Positions 16,867-24,785 of a DNA stretch of 32,808 nucleotides are shown one piece after another. Under the pieces are notes generated by a model that made no database searches, was not told the origin of the DNA, and was given only the letters and a program-made list of their open reading frames with translations. The stretch spans positions 1 to 32,808 of the forward strand of contig NZ_JADWYO010000066.1 in assembly GCF_022414595.1 (NCBI RefSeq), given 5' to 3'. A program made the position numbers and the translations under genes. The stretch's first letter is position 1. Each line of letters starts with the position of its first letter. The stretch comes from Streptomyces sp. MUM 203J. GTDB lineage: Bacteria; Actinomycetota; Actinomycetes; Streptomycetales; Streptomycetaceae.

Positions 16867-16889
16867 TTGTCAGTGGCGGGGTGCACGAT
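16867..16889 (+). promoter_or_regulatory. Probable DNA-damage (PafBC / RecA-NDp type) promoter of lhr
   Basis: TTGTCAGTG (16867-16875), an 8-base spacer (16876-16883) and CACGAT (16884-16889). The first nine bases and the spacing are identical to the recA promoter in this window. The -10 is weaker (CA instead of TA). It ends 7 bases before the ATG at 16897, pointing to a leaderless lhr transcript. Confidence 0.65.
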
Positions 16890-16896
16890 GGGGGAC

Positions 16897-19800
16897 ATGG
16901 CCGGGACCGCACTCGACTCCTTCTCCCCCGCGACCCGCGGTTGGTTCACCGGGGCGTTCAGCGCGCCCACCGCCGCCCAGGAGGGCGCGTGGCGGGCCAT
17001 CGGCGCGGGCTCGGACGTCCTGGTGGTGGCGCCGACCGGGTCCGGCAAGACGCTGGCCGCGTTCCTGGCGGCGCTGGACCGGCTGACGTCGACGCCGCCG
17101 CCGGCCGAGGCGCGCAAGCGCTGCCGGGTGCTGTACGTGTCGCCGCTGAAGGCGCTCGCGGTGGACGTGGAGCGGAACCTGCGCAGCCCGCTGACCGGAA
17201 TCCGCCAGGAGGCTGTGCGGCTGGGGCTGCCGGAGCCGGAGGTCCGGGTCGGTATCCGCTCGGGCGACACCCACGCCGCCGAGCGGCGCTCGCTGGCGAC
17301 CCGGCCGCCGGACATCCTGATCACCACGCCCGAGTCGCTGTTCCTGATGCTGACGTCCGCGTCACGCGAGGCGCTGTCGGGCGTGGAGACGGTGATCCTG
17401 GACGAGGTGCACGCCGTGGCCGGGACGAAGCGGGGTGCCCATCTGGCGCTGTCCCTGGAACGGCTGGACGAGCTGCTGCCCCGCCCCGCGCGCCGGATCG
17501 GGCTCTCGGCGACGGTACGGCCGGTGGACGAGGTGGCGCGGTTCCTGTCGCCGCAGCGGCGGGTGGAGGTGGTGCAGCCGCCGTCGGGCAAGGAGTTCGA
17601 CCTGTCCGTGGTGGTGCCGGTGGAGGACCTGGGCGAGCTGGGCGGTTCACCGGCAGCCGACGCCGCGGAGGGCCCCGGGGGCGAGAAGCCGTCGATCTGG
17701 CCGCATGTGGAGGAGCGGATCGCGAACCTCGTCCAGGAGCACCGCTCCACGATCGTGTTCGCCAACTCGCGGCGGCTGGCGGAGCGGCTGTGCAACCGGC
17801 TGAACGAGATCGCGTACGAGCGCGCCACGGGCGAGACCATGCCCGAGGAGGCGCCCCCCGCCGAGCTCATGGCCCAGTCGGGCGCCGCCAAGGGTGCGCC
17901 GCCGCTGCTGGCGCGGGCGCACCACGGCTCGGTGTCCAAGGAGCAGCGGGCCCTGGTGGAGGAGGACCTGAAGGCGGGCCGGCTGCCCGCCGTGGTGGCG
18001 ACGTCCAGTCTGGAGCTGGGCATCGACATGGGCGCCGTCGACCTGGTCGTCCAGGTGGAGTCACCGCCGTCGGTGGCGTCCGGGCTCCAGCGGGTGGGCC
18101 GCGCCGGGCACCAGGTGGGGGCGGTGTCGCGGGGCGTGGTGTTCCCGAAGTACCGGGGCGACCTGGTGCAGGCGGCGGTGGTGACCGAGCGGATGCGGCA
18201 GGGCTCCATCGAGGCGCTGCGGGTCCCCGCCAACCCGCTGGACGTGCTGGCGCAGCAGCTCGTCGCCACGGTGGCGCTGGACACATGGCAGTTCGACGAC
18301 CTGCTGGCGCTGGTGCGGCGTGCGGCGCCGTTCGCGTCACTGCCGGAGTCGGCGTTCACGGCGGTGCTGGACATGCTGGCGGGACGCTATCCGTCGGACG
18401 CGTTCGCGGAGCTGCGCCCACGCGTGGTGTGGGACCGGGTCACCGGGGCGGTCACGGGCCGCCCCGGCGCCCAGCGGCTGGCCGTCACCTCGGGCGGCAC
18501 GATCCCGGACCGGGGCCTGTTCGGGGTGTTCCTGGCGGGCGCCGAACCCGGGAAGGGCGGCGGCGGTCGACGGGTGGGCGAGCTGGACGAGGAGATGGTG
18601 TACGAGTCGCGCGTGGGCGACGTGTTCACGCTCGGCACCTCGTCGTGGCGGATCGAGGACATCACCCGCGACCGGGTGCTGGTCTCCCCGGCGCCCGGGG
18701 TGCCGGGGCGGCTCCCGTTCTGGAAGGGCGACCAGCTGGGCCGCCCGCTCGAACTGGGGCGTGCGGTGGGAGCGTTCCTGCGGGAGATCGGTTCGCTGGC
18801 ACCGGACGACGCGCGGCTGCGGCTGCTGGCGGCGGGCCTGGACGCGTGGGCGGCCGACAACGTGCTGGCGTATCTGGACGAGCAGCGCCGCGCCTGCGGG
18901 CACGTACCGGACGACCGGACGATCCTGGTCGAGCGGTTCCGTGACGAGCTGGGCGACTGGCGGGTGGTGGTGCACTCGCCGTTCGGGGCCCAGGTGCACG
19001 CCCCGTGGGCGCTGGCCCTGGGCGCCCGGCTGGCGGAGCGGTTCGGACTGGACGCACAGGTCATGCACGCCGACGACGGCATCGTGCTGCGCATCCCGGA
19101 CGCCGACCTGATGGGCCTCGACCTGCTGGACGGCGCCCCGGGCACGCCCGGACCCGCGCCGGGCCTGGAGTGGGACAGCGAGCAGGCGCCGCTCGGCGCC
19201 GCCGACGTCGCCTTCGACAAGGGCGAGATCGACCGGACCGTCACCGACCAGGTCGGCGGCTCGGCCCTGTTCGCGTCCCGGTTCCGGGAGTGCGCCGCGC
19301 GCGCCCTCCTGCTGCCCCGCCGCAGCCCGGGCAAGCGCACCCCGCTGTGGCAACAGCGCCAGCGCGCCGCGCAACTGCTGCAGGTGGCCAGCGAGTTCGG
19401 CTCGTTCCCGATCGTGCTGGAGGCGGTCCGCGAGTGCCTCCAAGACGTGTTCGACGTGCCGGGCCTCCAAGAGCTGATGGGCGACATCGAGTCGCGCCGG
19501 GTCCGGCTGGTCGAGGTCACGACCCCGGAGCCCTCCCCGTTCGCCCGCTCCCTCCTCTTCGGGTACGTCGCCCAGTTCCTGTACGAGGGTGACTCACCGC
19601 TCGCGGAGCGGCGGGCCGCCGCGCTGTCGCTGGACTCGCGGCTGCTGGCCGAGCTGCTGGGCCAGGCGGAGCTGCGGGAGCTGCTGGACCCGGACGTGCT
19701 CACCGAGCTGGAGGCGGAGCTTCAGTGGCGCGTCGAGGACCGGCGGGTGAAGGACGCCGAGGCCGTGGCCGACGCGCTGCGCGTGCTGGGCCCTCTCACC

Positions 19801-21594
19801 GACGCCGAGCTGGCCGAGCGGGGCGCCGATCCTGCCTGGGTGCGGGAGCTGACGGCGGCCCGCCGGGCCATTCAGGTCCGGATCGCGGGGGCCGGGCACT
19901 GGGCGGCCGTCGAGGACGCGGGCCGCCTGCGGGACGCGCTCGGCACGGCCCTTCCGGTGGGCGTCCCCGAGGCGTTCACCGAACCGGTGAAGGACCCCCT
20001 GTGCGACCTCCTGGCCCGCTACGCGCGCACCCACGGCCCGTTCACCTCCACGGAGGCCGCCGCCCGCTTCGGTCTCGGCACGGCCGTCACCGACGGGGCC
20101 CTGCACCGACTGGCCGCCGCGGGCCGCGTCGTGCAGGGGGAGTTCCACCCCTCCGGCATCGGCCAGGAGTGGTGCGACACGGCGGTGCTGCGGCGGCTGC
20201 GGCGCCGTTCCCTGGCCGCGCTGCGCCAGGAGCTGGAGCCGGTCCCGCCGGCCTCGCTGGCCACGTTCCTGCCGCAGTGGCAGCACCTGGGCGGCGGAGG
20301 CCTGCGCGGCCTCGACGGCCTGGCCCGCGCGATCGAACAGCTCCAGGGCGCGCCCGTCCCCGCGTCCGCCCTGGAGAAGCTGGTCCTCCCGTCCCGCGTC
20401 CGCGACTACAGCCCCGCGCTGCTCGACGAACTCACCACCACCGGCGAGGTCCTGTGGGCGGGGGCCGGGTCCCTGCCCGGCAAGGACGGCTGGATCACGC
20501 TCTATCTGGCGGACGCGGCACCCCTGCTGCTGCCCCCGCCGCACCCTCTCGAGCCGACAGCCCTGCACGAGTCGGTGCTCACCGCCCTGTCCGGCGGCTA
20601 CGGCCTGTTCTTCCGTCAGATCGCGGACCAGGTGCGGGCCACCACGCACCCGGACGTGACGGACCCGCAGCTCGCGGACGCCCTGTGGGAGCTGGCCTGG
20701 TCCGGGCGCCTCACCAACGACACCCTGGCCCCGCTGCGCGCCCTGCTCGGCTCGGGCCGCACGGCCGGCTCCACCGCGCACCGCGCCCGCCGCCAGGTCC
20801 CGCGGGGCCGGTACGGCACGCTGACGGCGACCGCGCTGGGCGCGGCGTACGGCGGCTCGGCGCAGGGCACGGCCCGCGGCCCCGGACGGCCCGCGTCCCG
20901 CTCCGGCCCGCCCACCGTGTCCGGCCGCTGGGCCCTGCTCCCGCCCCCGGAACCAGAGCCCACACACCGGGCCCACGCGCTGGCCCGCACCTTGCTGGAC
21001 CGGCACGGCGTGGTCACTCGTGGCGCGGTGGCGGCCGAGGGCGTCGAGGGCGGTTTCTCCGCGACGTACCGGATCCTGTCGGCGTTCGAGGACAGCGGCC
21101 AGGCCCGCCGTGGCTACGTGGTGGAAGGCCTGGGTGCCGCCCAGTTCGCGATGGACGGCGCGGTGGACCGGCTGCGCGCGGCGGCCGCGGCCCGGGAACG
21201 CGGCGGTGACACGGACGGTCCCCAGGCGCTCGTCCTGGCCGCCGCCGACCCCGCCAACGCCTACGGCGCCGCCCTGCCGTGGCCCGAACCGCCGGCCGGG
21301 GCGACCCACAAGCCCGGCCGCAAGGCAGGCTCCCTGGTGGTGCTGGTGGACGGCGAACTGATCCTCTACGTCGAGCGAGGGGGCAAGACCCTGCTGTCCT
21401 GGCCGGCCGACCCCGACTCCCCCGTTCTCCAGGCCGCGGCACACGCCCTGGCCGGGGCCGCGCGTGCCGGTGCCCTCGGCACGGTCACCGTCGAGCGGGT
21501 CAACGGCACCTCCGCGCTCACCTCACCGCTCGGCCGCCCCCTGGAGGCCGCCGGGTTCCACGCCACCCCCAGAGGCCTCCGCCTCCGTCCCTGA
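16897..21594 (+). CDS. lhr: Large ATP-dependent helicase Lhr
   Basis: About 1565 residues, the full length of bacterial Lhr. Motif I is APTGSGKT (residues 45-52), motif II is DEVH (169-172), motif III is GLSATV, and motifs V-VI include TSSLELGIDMGAVDLVVQ and LQRVGRAGHQ. A winged-helix and the Lhr-core domain follow; the second half (beyond about 870) is the large C-terminal domain, which in this family carries tandem winged helices resembling AlkZ. Lhr moves 3' to 5' on single-stranded DNA and unwinds RNA:DNA hybrids. In-frame starts exist at 16867 and 16888, but both overlap the promoter, so ATG 16897 is preferred. The nei2 gene follows after 26 bases. Confidence 0.95.
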   Translation: MAGTALDSFSPATRGWFTGAFSAPTAAQEGAWRAIGAGSDVLVVAPTGSGKTLAAFLAALDRLTSTPPPAEARKRCRVLYVSPLKALAVDVERNLRSPLTGIRQEAVRLGLPEPEVRVGIRSGDTHAAERRSLATRPPDILITTPESLFLMLTSASREALSGVETVILDEVHAVAGTKRGAHLALSLERLDELLPRPARRIGLSATVRPVDEVARFLSPQRRVEVVQPPSGKEFDLSVVVPVEDLGELGGSPAADAAEGPGGEKPSIWPHVEERIANLVQEHRSTIVFANSRRLAERLCNRLNEIAYERATGETMPEEAPPAELMAQSGAAKGAPPLLARAHHGSVSKEQRALVEEDLKAGRLPAVVATSSLELGIDMGAVDLVVQVESPPSVASGLQRVGRAGHQVGAVSRGVVFPKYRGDLVQAAVVTERMRQGSIEALRVPANPLDVLAQQLVATVALDTWQFDDLLALVRRAAPFASLPESAFTAVLDMLAGRYPSDAFAELRPRVVWDRVTGAVTGRPGAQRLAVTSGGTIPDRGLFGVFLAGAEPGKGGGGRRVGELDEEMVYESRVGDVFTLGTSSWRIEDITRDRVLVSPAPGVPGRLPFWKGDQLGRPLELGRAVGAFLREIGSLAPDDARLRLLAAGLDAWAADNVLAYLDEQRRACGHVPDDRTILVERFRDELGDWRVVVHSPFGAQVHAPWALALGARLAERFGLDAQVMHADDGIVLRIPDADLMGLDLLDGAPGTPGPAPGLEWDSEQAPLGAADVAFDKGEIDRTVTDQVGGSALFASRFRECAARALLLPRRSPGKRTPLWQQRQRAAQLLQVASEFGSFPIVLEAVRECLQDVFDVPGLQELMGDIESRRVRLVEVTTPEPSPFARSLLFGYVAQFLYEGDSPLAERRAAALSLDSRLLAELLGQAELRELLDPDVLTELEAELQWRVEDRRVKDAEAVADALRVLGPLTDAELAERGADPAWVRELTAARRAIQVRIAGAGHWAAVEDAGRLRDALGTALPVGVPEAFTEPVKDPLCDLLARYARTHGPFTSTEAAARFGLGTAVTDGALHRLAAAGRVVQGEFHPSGIGQEWCDTAVLRRLRRRSLAALRQELEPVPPASLATFLPQWQHLGGGGLRGLDGLARAIEQLQGAPVPASALEKLVLPSRVRDYSPALLDELTTTGEVLWAGAGSLPGKDGWITLYLADAAPLLLPPPHPLEPTALHESVLTALSGGYGLFFRQIADQVRATTHPDVTDPQLADALWELAWSGRLTNDTLAPLRALLGSGRTAGSTAHRARRQVPRGRYGTLTATALGAAYGGSAQGTARGPGRPASRSGPPTVSGRWALLPPPEPEPTHRAHALARTLLDRHGVVTRGAVAAEGVEGGFSATYRILSAFEDSGQARRGYVVEGLGAAQFAMDGAVDRLRAAAAARERGGDTDGPQALVLAAADPANAYGAALPWPEPPAGATHKPGRKAGSLVVLVDGELILYVERGGKTLLSWPADPDSPVLQAAAHALAGAARAGALGTVTVERVNGTSALTSPLGRPLEAAGFHATPRGLRLRP

Positions 21595-21620
21595 CCCTCC
21601 CGGTCCCGCATCATGGACTC

Positions 21621-22415
21621 ATGCCCGAAGGCGACACGGTCTGGCTCACCGCGCACCGTATGCACGGGGCCCTGGCCGGACACGTCCTCACCCGCTCCGA
21701 CCTGCGGGTTCCGCGCTTCGCGACGGCCGACCTGACAGGGCGGACGGTCCTGGACGTCACCCCGCGCGGCAAGCACCTGCTGGCCCGCTTCGAGGGCGGC
21801 CTCACTCTCCACTCCCATCTGCGGATGGACGGCTCCTGGCGGGTGTACGCGGCCGACGAGCGCTGGCGGGGCGGCCCCGCCCACCAGATCCGGGCGGTCC
21901 TCGGCACGACCGGGCACACCGTGGTCGGCTACCGGCTGCCAGTGCTCGAACTGCTGCGCACCGCGGACGAGCCCGCCGTCGTCGGCCACCTCGGCCCCGA
22001 TCTGCTCGGGCCCGACTGGGACCTGGACGAGGCCGTACGCCGGGTGAGCGCCGACCCGTCCCGCCCGCTGGGGGACGCCCTGCTGGACCAGCACAACATC
22101 GCGGGGATCGGCAACGTCTACAAGTGCGAGCTGGCCTTCCTCGCCGGGGTCACACCCTGGCTGCCGGTCGGGGAGCTGCCACCGGACGTACCCGCGCGGC
22201 TGCTCGCGACGGCGCAGCGCCTGCTGGCCGCCAACAGGAGCCGCGTCGAGCGCCGCACCACCTCCGGCGGCCGCACCGGCCGGCGCCTGTACGTCTACGG
22301 CCAGGCCCACCGCCCGTGCCCCCGTTGCGCCGCCCCGATCCGCTGCGACACCTCGGACGCCCGCGTCACGTACTGGTGTCCACGCTGCCAGTCCGGTCCG
22401 GGCCCGCGCGGCTAG
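21621..22415 (+). CDS. nei2: Fpg/Nei family DNA glycosylase (endonuclease VIII-like, Nei2)
   Basis: A 264-residue base-excision repair enzyme. The N-terminal MPEGDTVW provides the catalytic Pro2 and Glu3; K51 in PRGKHLL is the conserved beta-lysine; the H2TH element is DQHNIAGIGNVYKCE; the C-terminal zinc finger is C233-x2-C236-x16-C253-x2-C256. The N-terminal PEGDT, rather than PELPE, points to Nei rather than Fpg. It removes oxidised pyrimidines and cleaves the strand at the site. The start is fixed by the essential Pro after Met. It lies 26 bases after lhr, the same pairing as in mycobacteria, and is presumably co-transcribed. Confidence 0.93.
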   Translation: MPEGDTVWLTAHRMHGALAGHVLTRSDLRVPRFATADLTGRTVLDVTPRGKHLLARFEGGLTLHSHLRMDGSWRVYAADERWRGGPAHQIRAVLGTTGHTVVGYRLPVLELLRTADEPAVVGHLGPDLLGPDWDLDEAVRRVSADPSRPLGDALLDQHNIAGIGNVYKCELAFLAGVTPWLPVGELPPDVPARLLATAQRLLAANRSRVERRTTSGGRTGRRLYVYGQAHRPCPRCAAPIRCDTSDARVTYWCPRCQSGPGPRG

Positions 22416-22459
22416 GGGCAGGGGCGTGTCCGCGCGGAACGGGGCTCCGGGTCTGTCCG

Positions 22460-22485
22460 CCGCCTCTCCGGCGCCGGAGAGGCGG
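22460..22485. terminator. 26-base perfect palindrome after nei2
   Basis: CCGCCTCTCCGG followed by CG and CCGGAGAGGCGG is self-complementary over all 26 bases. It lies 44 bases after the nei2 stop and can form the same hairpin on either strand, so it probably ends the lhr-nei2 transcript. Confidence 0.7.
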
Positions 22486-22582
22486 AAGGGCTCGGCCGCT
22501 CCGGTCCCGGAACGCGCGGGAGCCGCGGCCCGTCCGGCGTCCGAGGAGGAGCGCCGCTCGGGCACGGCAGCGGGGCCCCGAG

Positions 22583-22598
22583 CGGCACCCCGGTGCCG
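22583..22598 (-). terminator. Hairpin after the small membrane protein gene
   Basis: CGGCACC (22583-22589) pairs with GGTGCCG (22592-22598) across a very short loop, about 40 bases past the stop of the minus-strand gene ending at 22638. A modest stem; probably part of the terminator zone between the convergent genes. Confidence 0.4.
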
Positions 22599-22637
22599 GG
22601 AACGGGCAGGACAGGGGCATCCACCAGGACGCCCGCC

Positions 22638-22940
22638 TCACCGCCGCCACCGCACCGCCCGCACCACATCCCACACGACGCCCCGCACCACCTCCGGAAC
22701 CGAGTCCTGCACCACCGCCGCCCAGCGGGACCGCCGCCCCGCAGACCCCCCGCGGCGGCCCGGCGCGGCAGCGACATGGACGGGCAGCAGGCTGAGCCCC
22801 CAGCCGCCGGTCGCCGCCGCGCTCTCGACGAGGCCCGTCTGCTCGGGCACCAGGGCCAGCCTCAGCACCGCCCACCACCACAGCCCGCCCAGTACGAGCG
22901 CCGACACCAGCGCCGGCAGCGGGAACCGTCGCCCTGCCAT
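22638..22940 (-). CDS. Small membrane protein of unknown function
   Basis: A 100-residue protein with one clear membrane segment near the N-terminus (about residues 8-30, LPALVSALVLGGLWWWAVLRLAL), a Gly/Ala stretch and a basic C-terminal half rich in Arg and Val. The ATG has an excellent GGAGGAGG ribosome binding site 6 bases upstream, and a likely promoter precedes it, so I believe it is real. I do not recognise the family. It lies downstream of dps on the same strand. Confidence 0.6.
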   Translation of the reverse strand: MAGRRFPLPALVSALVLGGLWWWAVLRLALVPEQTGLVESAAATGGWGLSLLPVHVAAAPGRRGGSAGRRSRWAAVVQDSVPEVVRGVVWDVVRAVRWRR

Positions 22941-22958
22941 GGCCGCCTCCTCCGGTCG

Positions 22959-22989
22959 ACGCTAGACCGGCACGATCACCCGGCGTCAG
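22959..22989 (-). promoter_or_regulatory. Possible promoter of the small membrane protein gene
   Basis: On the minus strand CTGACG (22989-22984) and TAGCGT (22964-22959) are separated by 19 bases. The -10 is good; the spacer is longer than usual. It lies just before the ribosome binding site of the gene starting at 22940. Confidence 0.35.
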
Positions 22990-23054
22990 GGCGCACCGGT
23001 GCGGCCCCGGCGCATCCGTCGTCCCGTGCCGCGCCCGTCACCCCGCAGCTCACC

Positions 23055-23525
23055 TCAGACGCTCTCCGCCTGGAACATCCATGCGTGCTTCTCGAGGTCG
23101 GCGGTCAGTCCGATGAGCAGGTCCTGCGTCACGGGATCCGGCTCGGCGGTCGCGCCCACCCGTTCCCGCATCCGGCCGATCACCGCGCCCAGCGCGTCCA
23201 CCATGATGCGTACGGCGTCGTCGTCCTGGATCCATCCCTCCGGCACGGGCCCGATCGCGCTCCCGGCCGCGACGGTGGCGGCCCGGCCGTCCGGGTTGAC
23301 GCCGAGAGCCGACGCACGCTCCGCGACGACGTCCGAGTGCTGACGGGCCGTGGCCACCACCTCGTCCAGCTGGAGATGGACGGAACGGAAGCGGGACCCG
23401 ACCACGTTCCAGTGCACCTGCTTGGCCACCAGGGCCAGATCCACCGTGTCCACGAGCGCGCCCTGGAGGGCCTCACCGACCACCTTGAGATCGGCGTCCG
23501 GCAACGGGCTTCTGACGACAGCCAT
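23055..23525 (-). CDS. Dps-family DNA-binding / iron-storage protein
   Basis: A 156-residue four-helix Dps protein. The intersubunit ferroxidase ligands are all present with the family spacing: H38 (KQVHWN), H50, D54, D65 and E69. Dps dodecamers oxidise and store iron with hydrogen peroxide and compact DNA under stress. The start at 23525 has GGGAGG 8 bases upstream. It is separated from clgR by a terminator and so has its own promoter in the 72 bases or so before the gene; I could not assign a convincing one. Streptomyces has several Dps paralogues, so I give no letter. Confidence 0.92.
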   Translation of the reverse strand: MAVVRSPLPDADLKVVGEALQGALVDTVDLALVAKQVHWNVVGSRFRSVHLQLDEVVATARQHSDVVAERASALGVNPDGRAATVAAGSAIGPVPEGWIQDDDAVRIMVDALGAVIGRMRERVGATAEPDPVTQDLLIGLTADLEKHAWMFQAESV

Positions 23526-23597
23526 CCGAAACCTCCCTGTCCACCACATGCACCAAAGCGCATGCCACACAAAACGGGCATTCGACGACAAGCGAAA

Positions 23598-23630
23598 GCC
23601 CCGGTCCGGCACCGAGTACCCGACCGGGGC
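23598..23630 (-). terminator. Terminator of clgR
   Basis: A perfect 9-base-pair stem, GCCCCGGTC with GACCGGGGC, and a 15-base loop lie 48 bases after the clgR stop. On the minus strand the stem is followed by TTTCGCTT, an unusually T-rich tail for this genome. It separates clgR from dps. Confidence 0.75.
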
Positions 23631-23677
23631 CACACCCCAAACGTCAGCCAGACTTCAGCAGGCCACCCGCCGACCGC

Positions 23678-24061
23678 TCACGCGGCGACGACGTCGACCG
23701 CCTCGGCAGGCGCCTTGATGGTGACTCGTTCCGTCGGCACACCGGCCACCGACGTCACGGAGACAGAGTTGAGCATCGGGCGCACCGGCGCCGGCACCGG
23801 CTCCCTGACCGTTGCCGACTGCGCCAGCTCCGCCAGCGACAGTTCGTCACTGACCTCGCGCATAAGCTCGGACATCCGTACGTCCAGCGCGTCGCAGATC
23901 GCGGAGAGCAGTTCGGAGGAAGCCTCCTTCTGCCCCCGCTCCACCTCGGAAAGATAGCCGAGCGATACTCGGGCGGACGAGGAGACTTCGCGCAGAGTAC
24001 GGCCCTGGCGCTGGCGCTGCCGACGCAGCACGTCACCCAGCAGGCGACGGAGCAGAATCAT
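23678..24061 (-). CDS. clgR: Clp/Lon protease gene regulator ClgR
   Basis: A 127-residue XRE-type activator. The helix-turn-helix spans about residues 10-65 (LGDVLRRQRQRQGRTLREVS, then RVSLGYLSEVERGQKEASSELL). The C-terminus ends VDVVAA. In S. lividans ClgR activates clpP1P2, clpC and lon, and its last two alanines make it a target of ClpP, giving feedback control; the same residues are here. The ATG at 24061 has GGAGGGAG upstream. It follows the cinA gene by 109 bases on the same strand, so it may be read from the upstream operon, from its own promoter, or both. Confidence 0.93.
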   Translation of the reverse strand: MILLRRLLGDVLRRQRQRQGRTLREVSSSARVSLGYLSEVERGQKEASSELLSAICDALDVRMSELMREVSDELSLAELAQSATVREPVPAPVRPMLNSVSVTSVAGVPTERVTIKAPAEAVDVVAA

Positions 24062-24170
24062 CGGTGGCTCCCTCCTCGGACCGCGTAGCCGCATCCTTCA
24101 CGCCCCACCGTACCGCCTCGCGCCGCGGCCGTGCGGGGAGCGATGACGTGTTCACTCAGGGCTGCAAACA

Positions 24171-24785
24171 TCAATTCCCCCCGTTCTGTTCCGTATCCTT
24201 TGCCCGCGCATTCCCCGGGAGTTCCCCCGGAAGGGAGTTCGCGCGTCCGTTCACGTCCTCGCGGACGCCCTCGTGCACGTCGTCGTGCCCGATCTCGTCC
24301 GCGAGCAGCTCCAGCGCGCTCCGTACACTCTCTCTACGGATTTCCGCGCGGTCGCCGTTCAACCGCAGCGCGGCCACTTTCCCGCCCGCGGCACCCGCGG
24401 CAGAGGGCCCGCACACGGCGACGTACACCGTTCCCACCGGCTGTCCGTCCTGCGGCTCGGGCCCCGCGACCCCGGTGGTCGCGACGCCCCAGTCGGCGCC
24501 CAGCCGGCTGCGCACCCCGCGCGCCATCTGCAGCGCGACCTCCGCGTCGACCGCGCCCCGCTGGTCCAGCAGCTCCCGGTCCACGCCGAGCAGCAGGTGC
24601 TTCAGCCCGGTCGCGTACGCGGTGACGGAGCCGCGGAAGACGGCGGACGCCCCGGGTACCGAGGTCAGCTCGGCGGCCACCAGGCCGCCGGTCAGCGACT
24701 CCGCCACCGCCAGCGTCCGCCCGCGCTCGGCGAGCATGCGCAGCACCCGCCCCGCGACCGGCGCCTCCGCCCCGCCCACTGTCAC
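24171..24785 (-). CDS. CinA C-terminal domain protein (nicotinamide-nucleotide amidase)
   Basis: A 204-residue protein holding only the CinA C-terminal (PncC) domain: LAERGRTLAVAESLTGGLVAAELTSVPGAS near residue 20, FRGSVTAYATGLK near 60, and GVATTGVAGPEPQDGQPVGTVYVAV near 120. This domain deamidates nicotinamide mononucleotide in NAD recycling. The N-terminal COG1058 domain of full CinA is absent, as in many actinobacteria. The GTG at 24785 overlaps the pgsA stop (GTGA), so it is translationally coupled. The last 30 residues are polar and not conserved. Confidence 0.88.
   Translation of the reverse strand: MTVGGAEAPVAGRVLRMLAERGRTLAVAESLTGGLVAAELTSVPGASAVFRGSVTAYATGLKHLLLGVDRELLDQRGAVDAEVALQMARGVRSRLGADWGVATTGVAGPEPQDGQPVGTVYVAVCGPSAAGAAGGKVAALRLNGDRAEIRRESVRSALELLADEIGHDDVHEGVREDVNGRANSLPGELPGNARAKDTEQNGGN

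Noticed and set aside
18337..19703. Long minus-strand open frames opposite lhr, with others opposite recA, ftsK and gluABCD
   Set aside because: They are antisense shadows caused by very high GC; the opposite strand encodes proteins with complete motifs.
22416..22637. Possible gene continuing after nei2 on the plus strand
   Set aside because: The region has two hairpins between convergent genes and no coding signature, so it is a terminator zone.
23616..23621. GGGTAC on the minus strand as a SigB-type -10 element for dps
   Set aside because: It lies in the loop of the clgR terminator and the only matching -35-like bases have a spacing outside the usual range.
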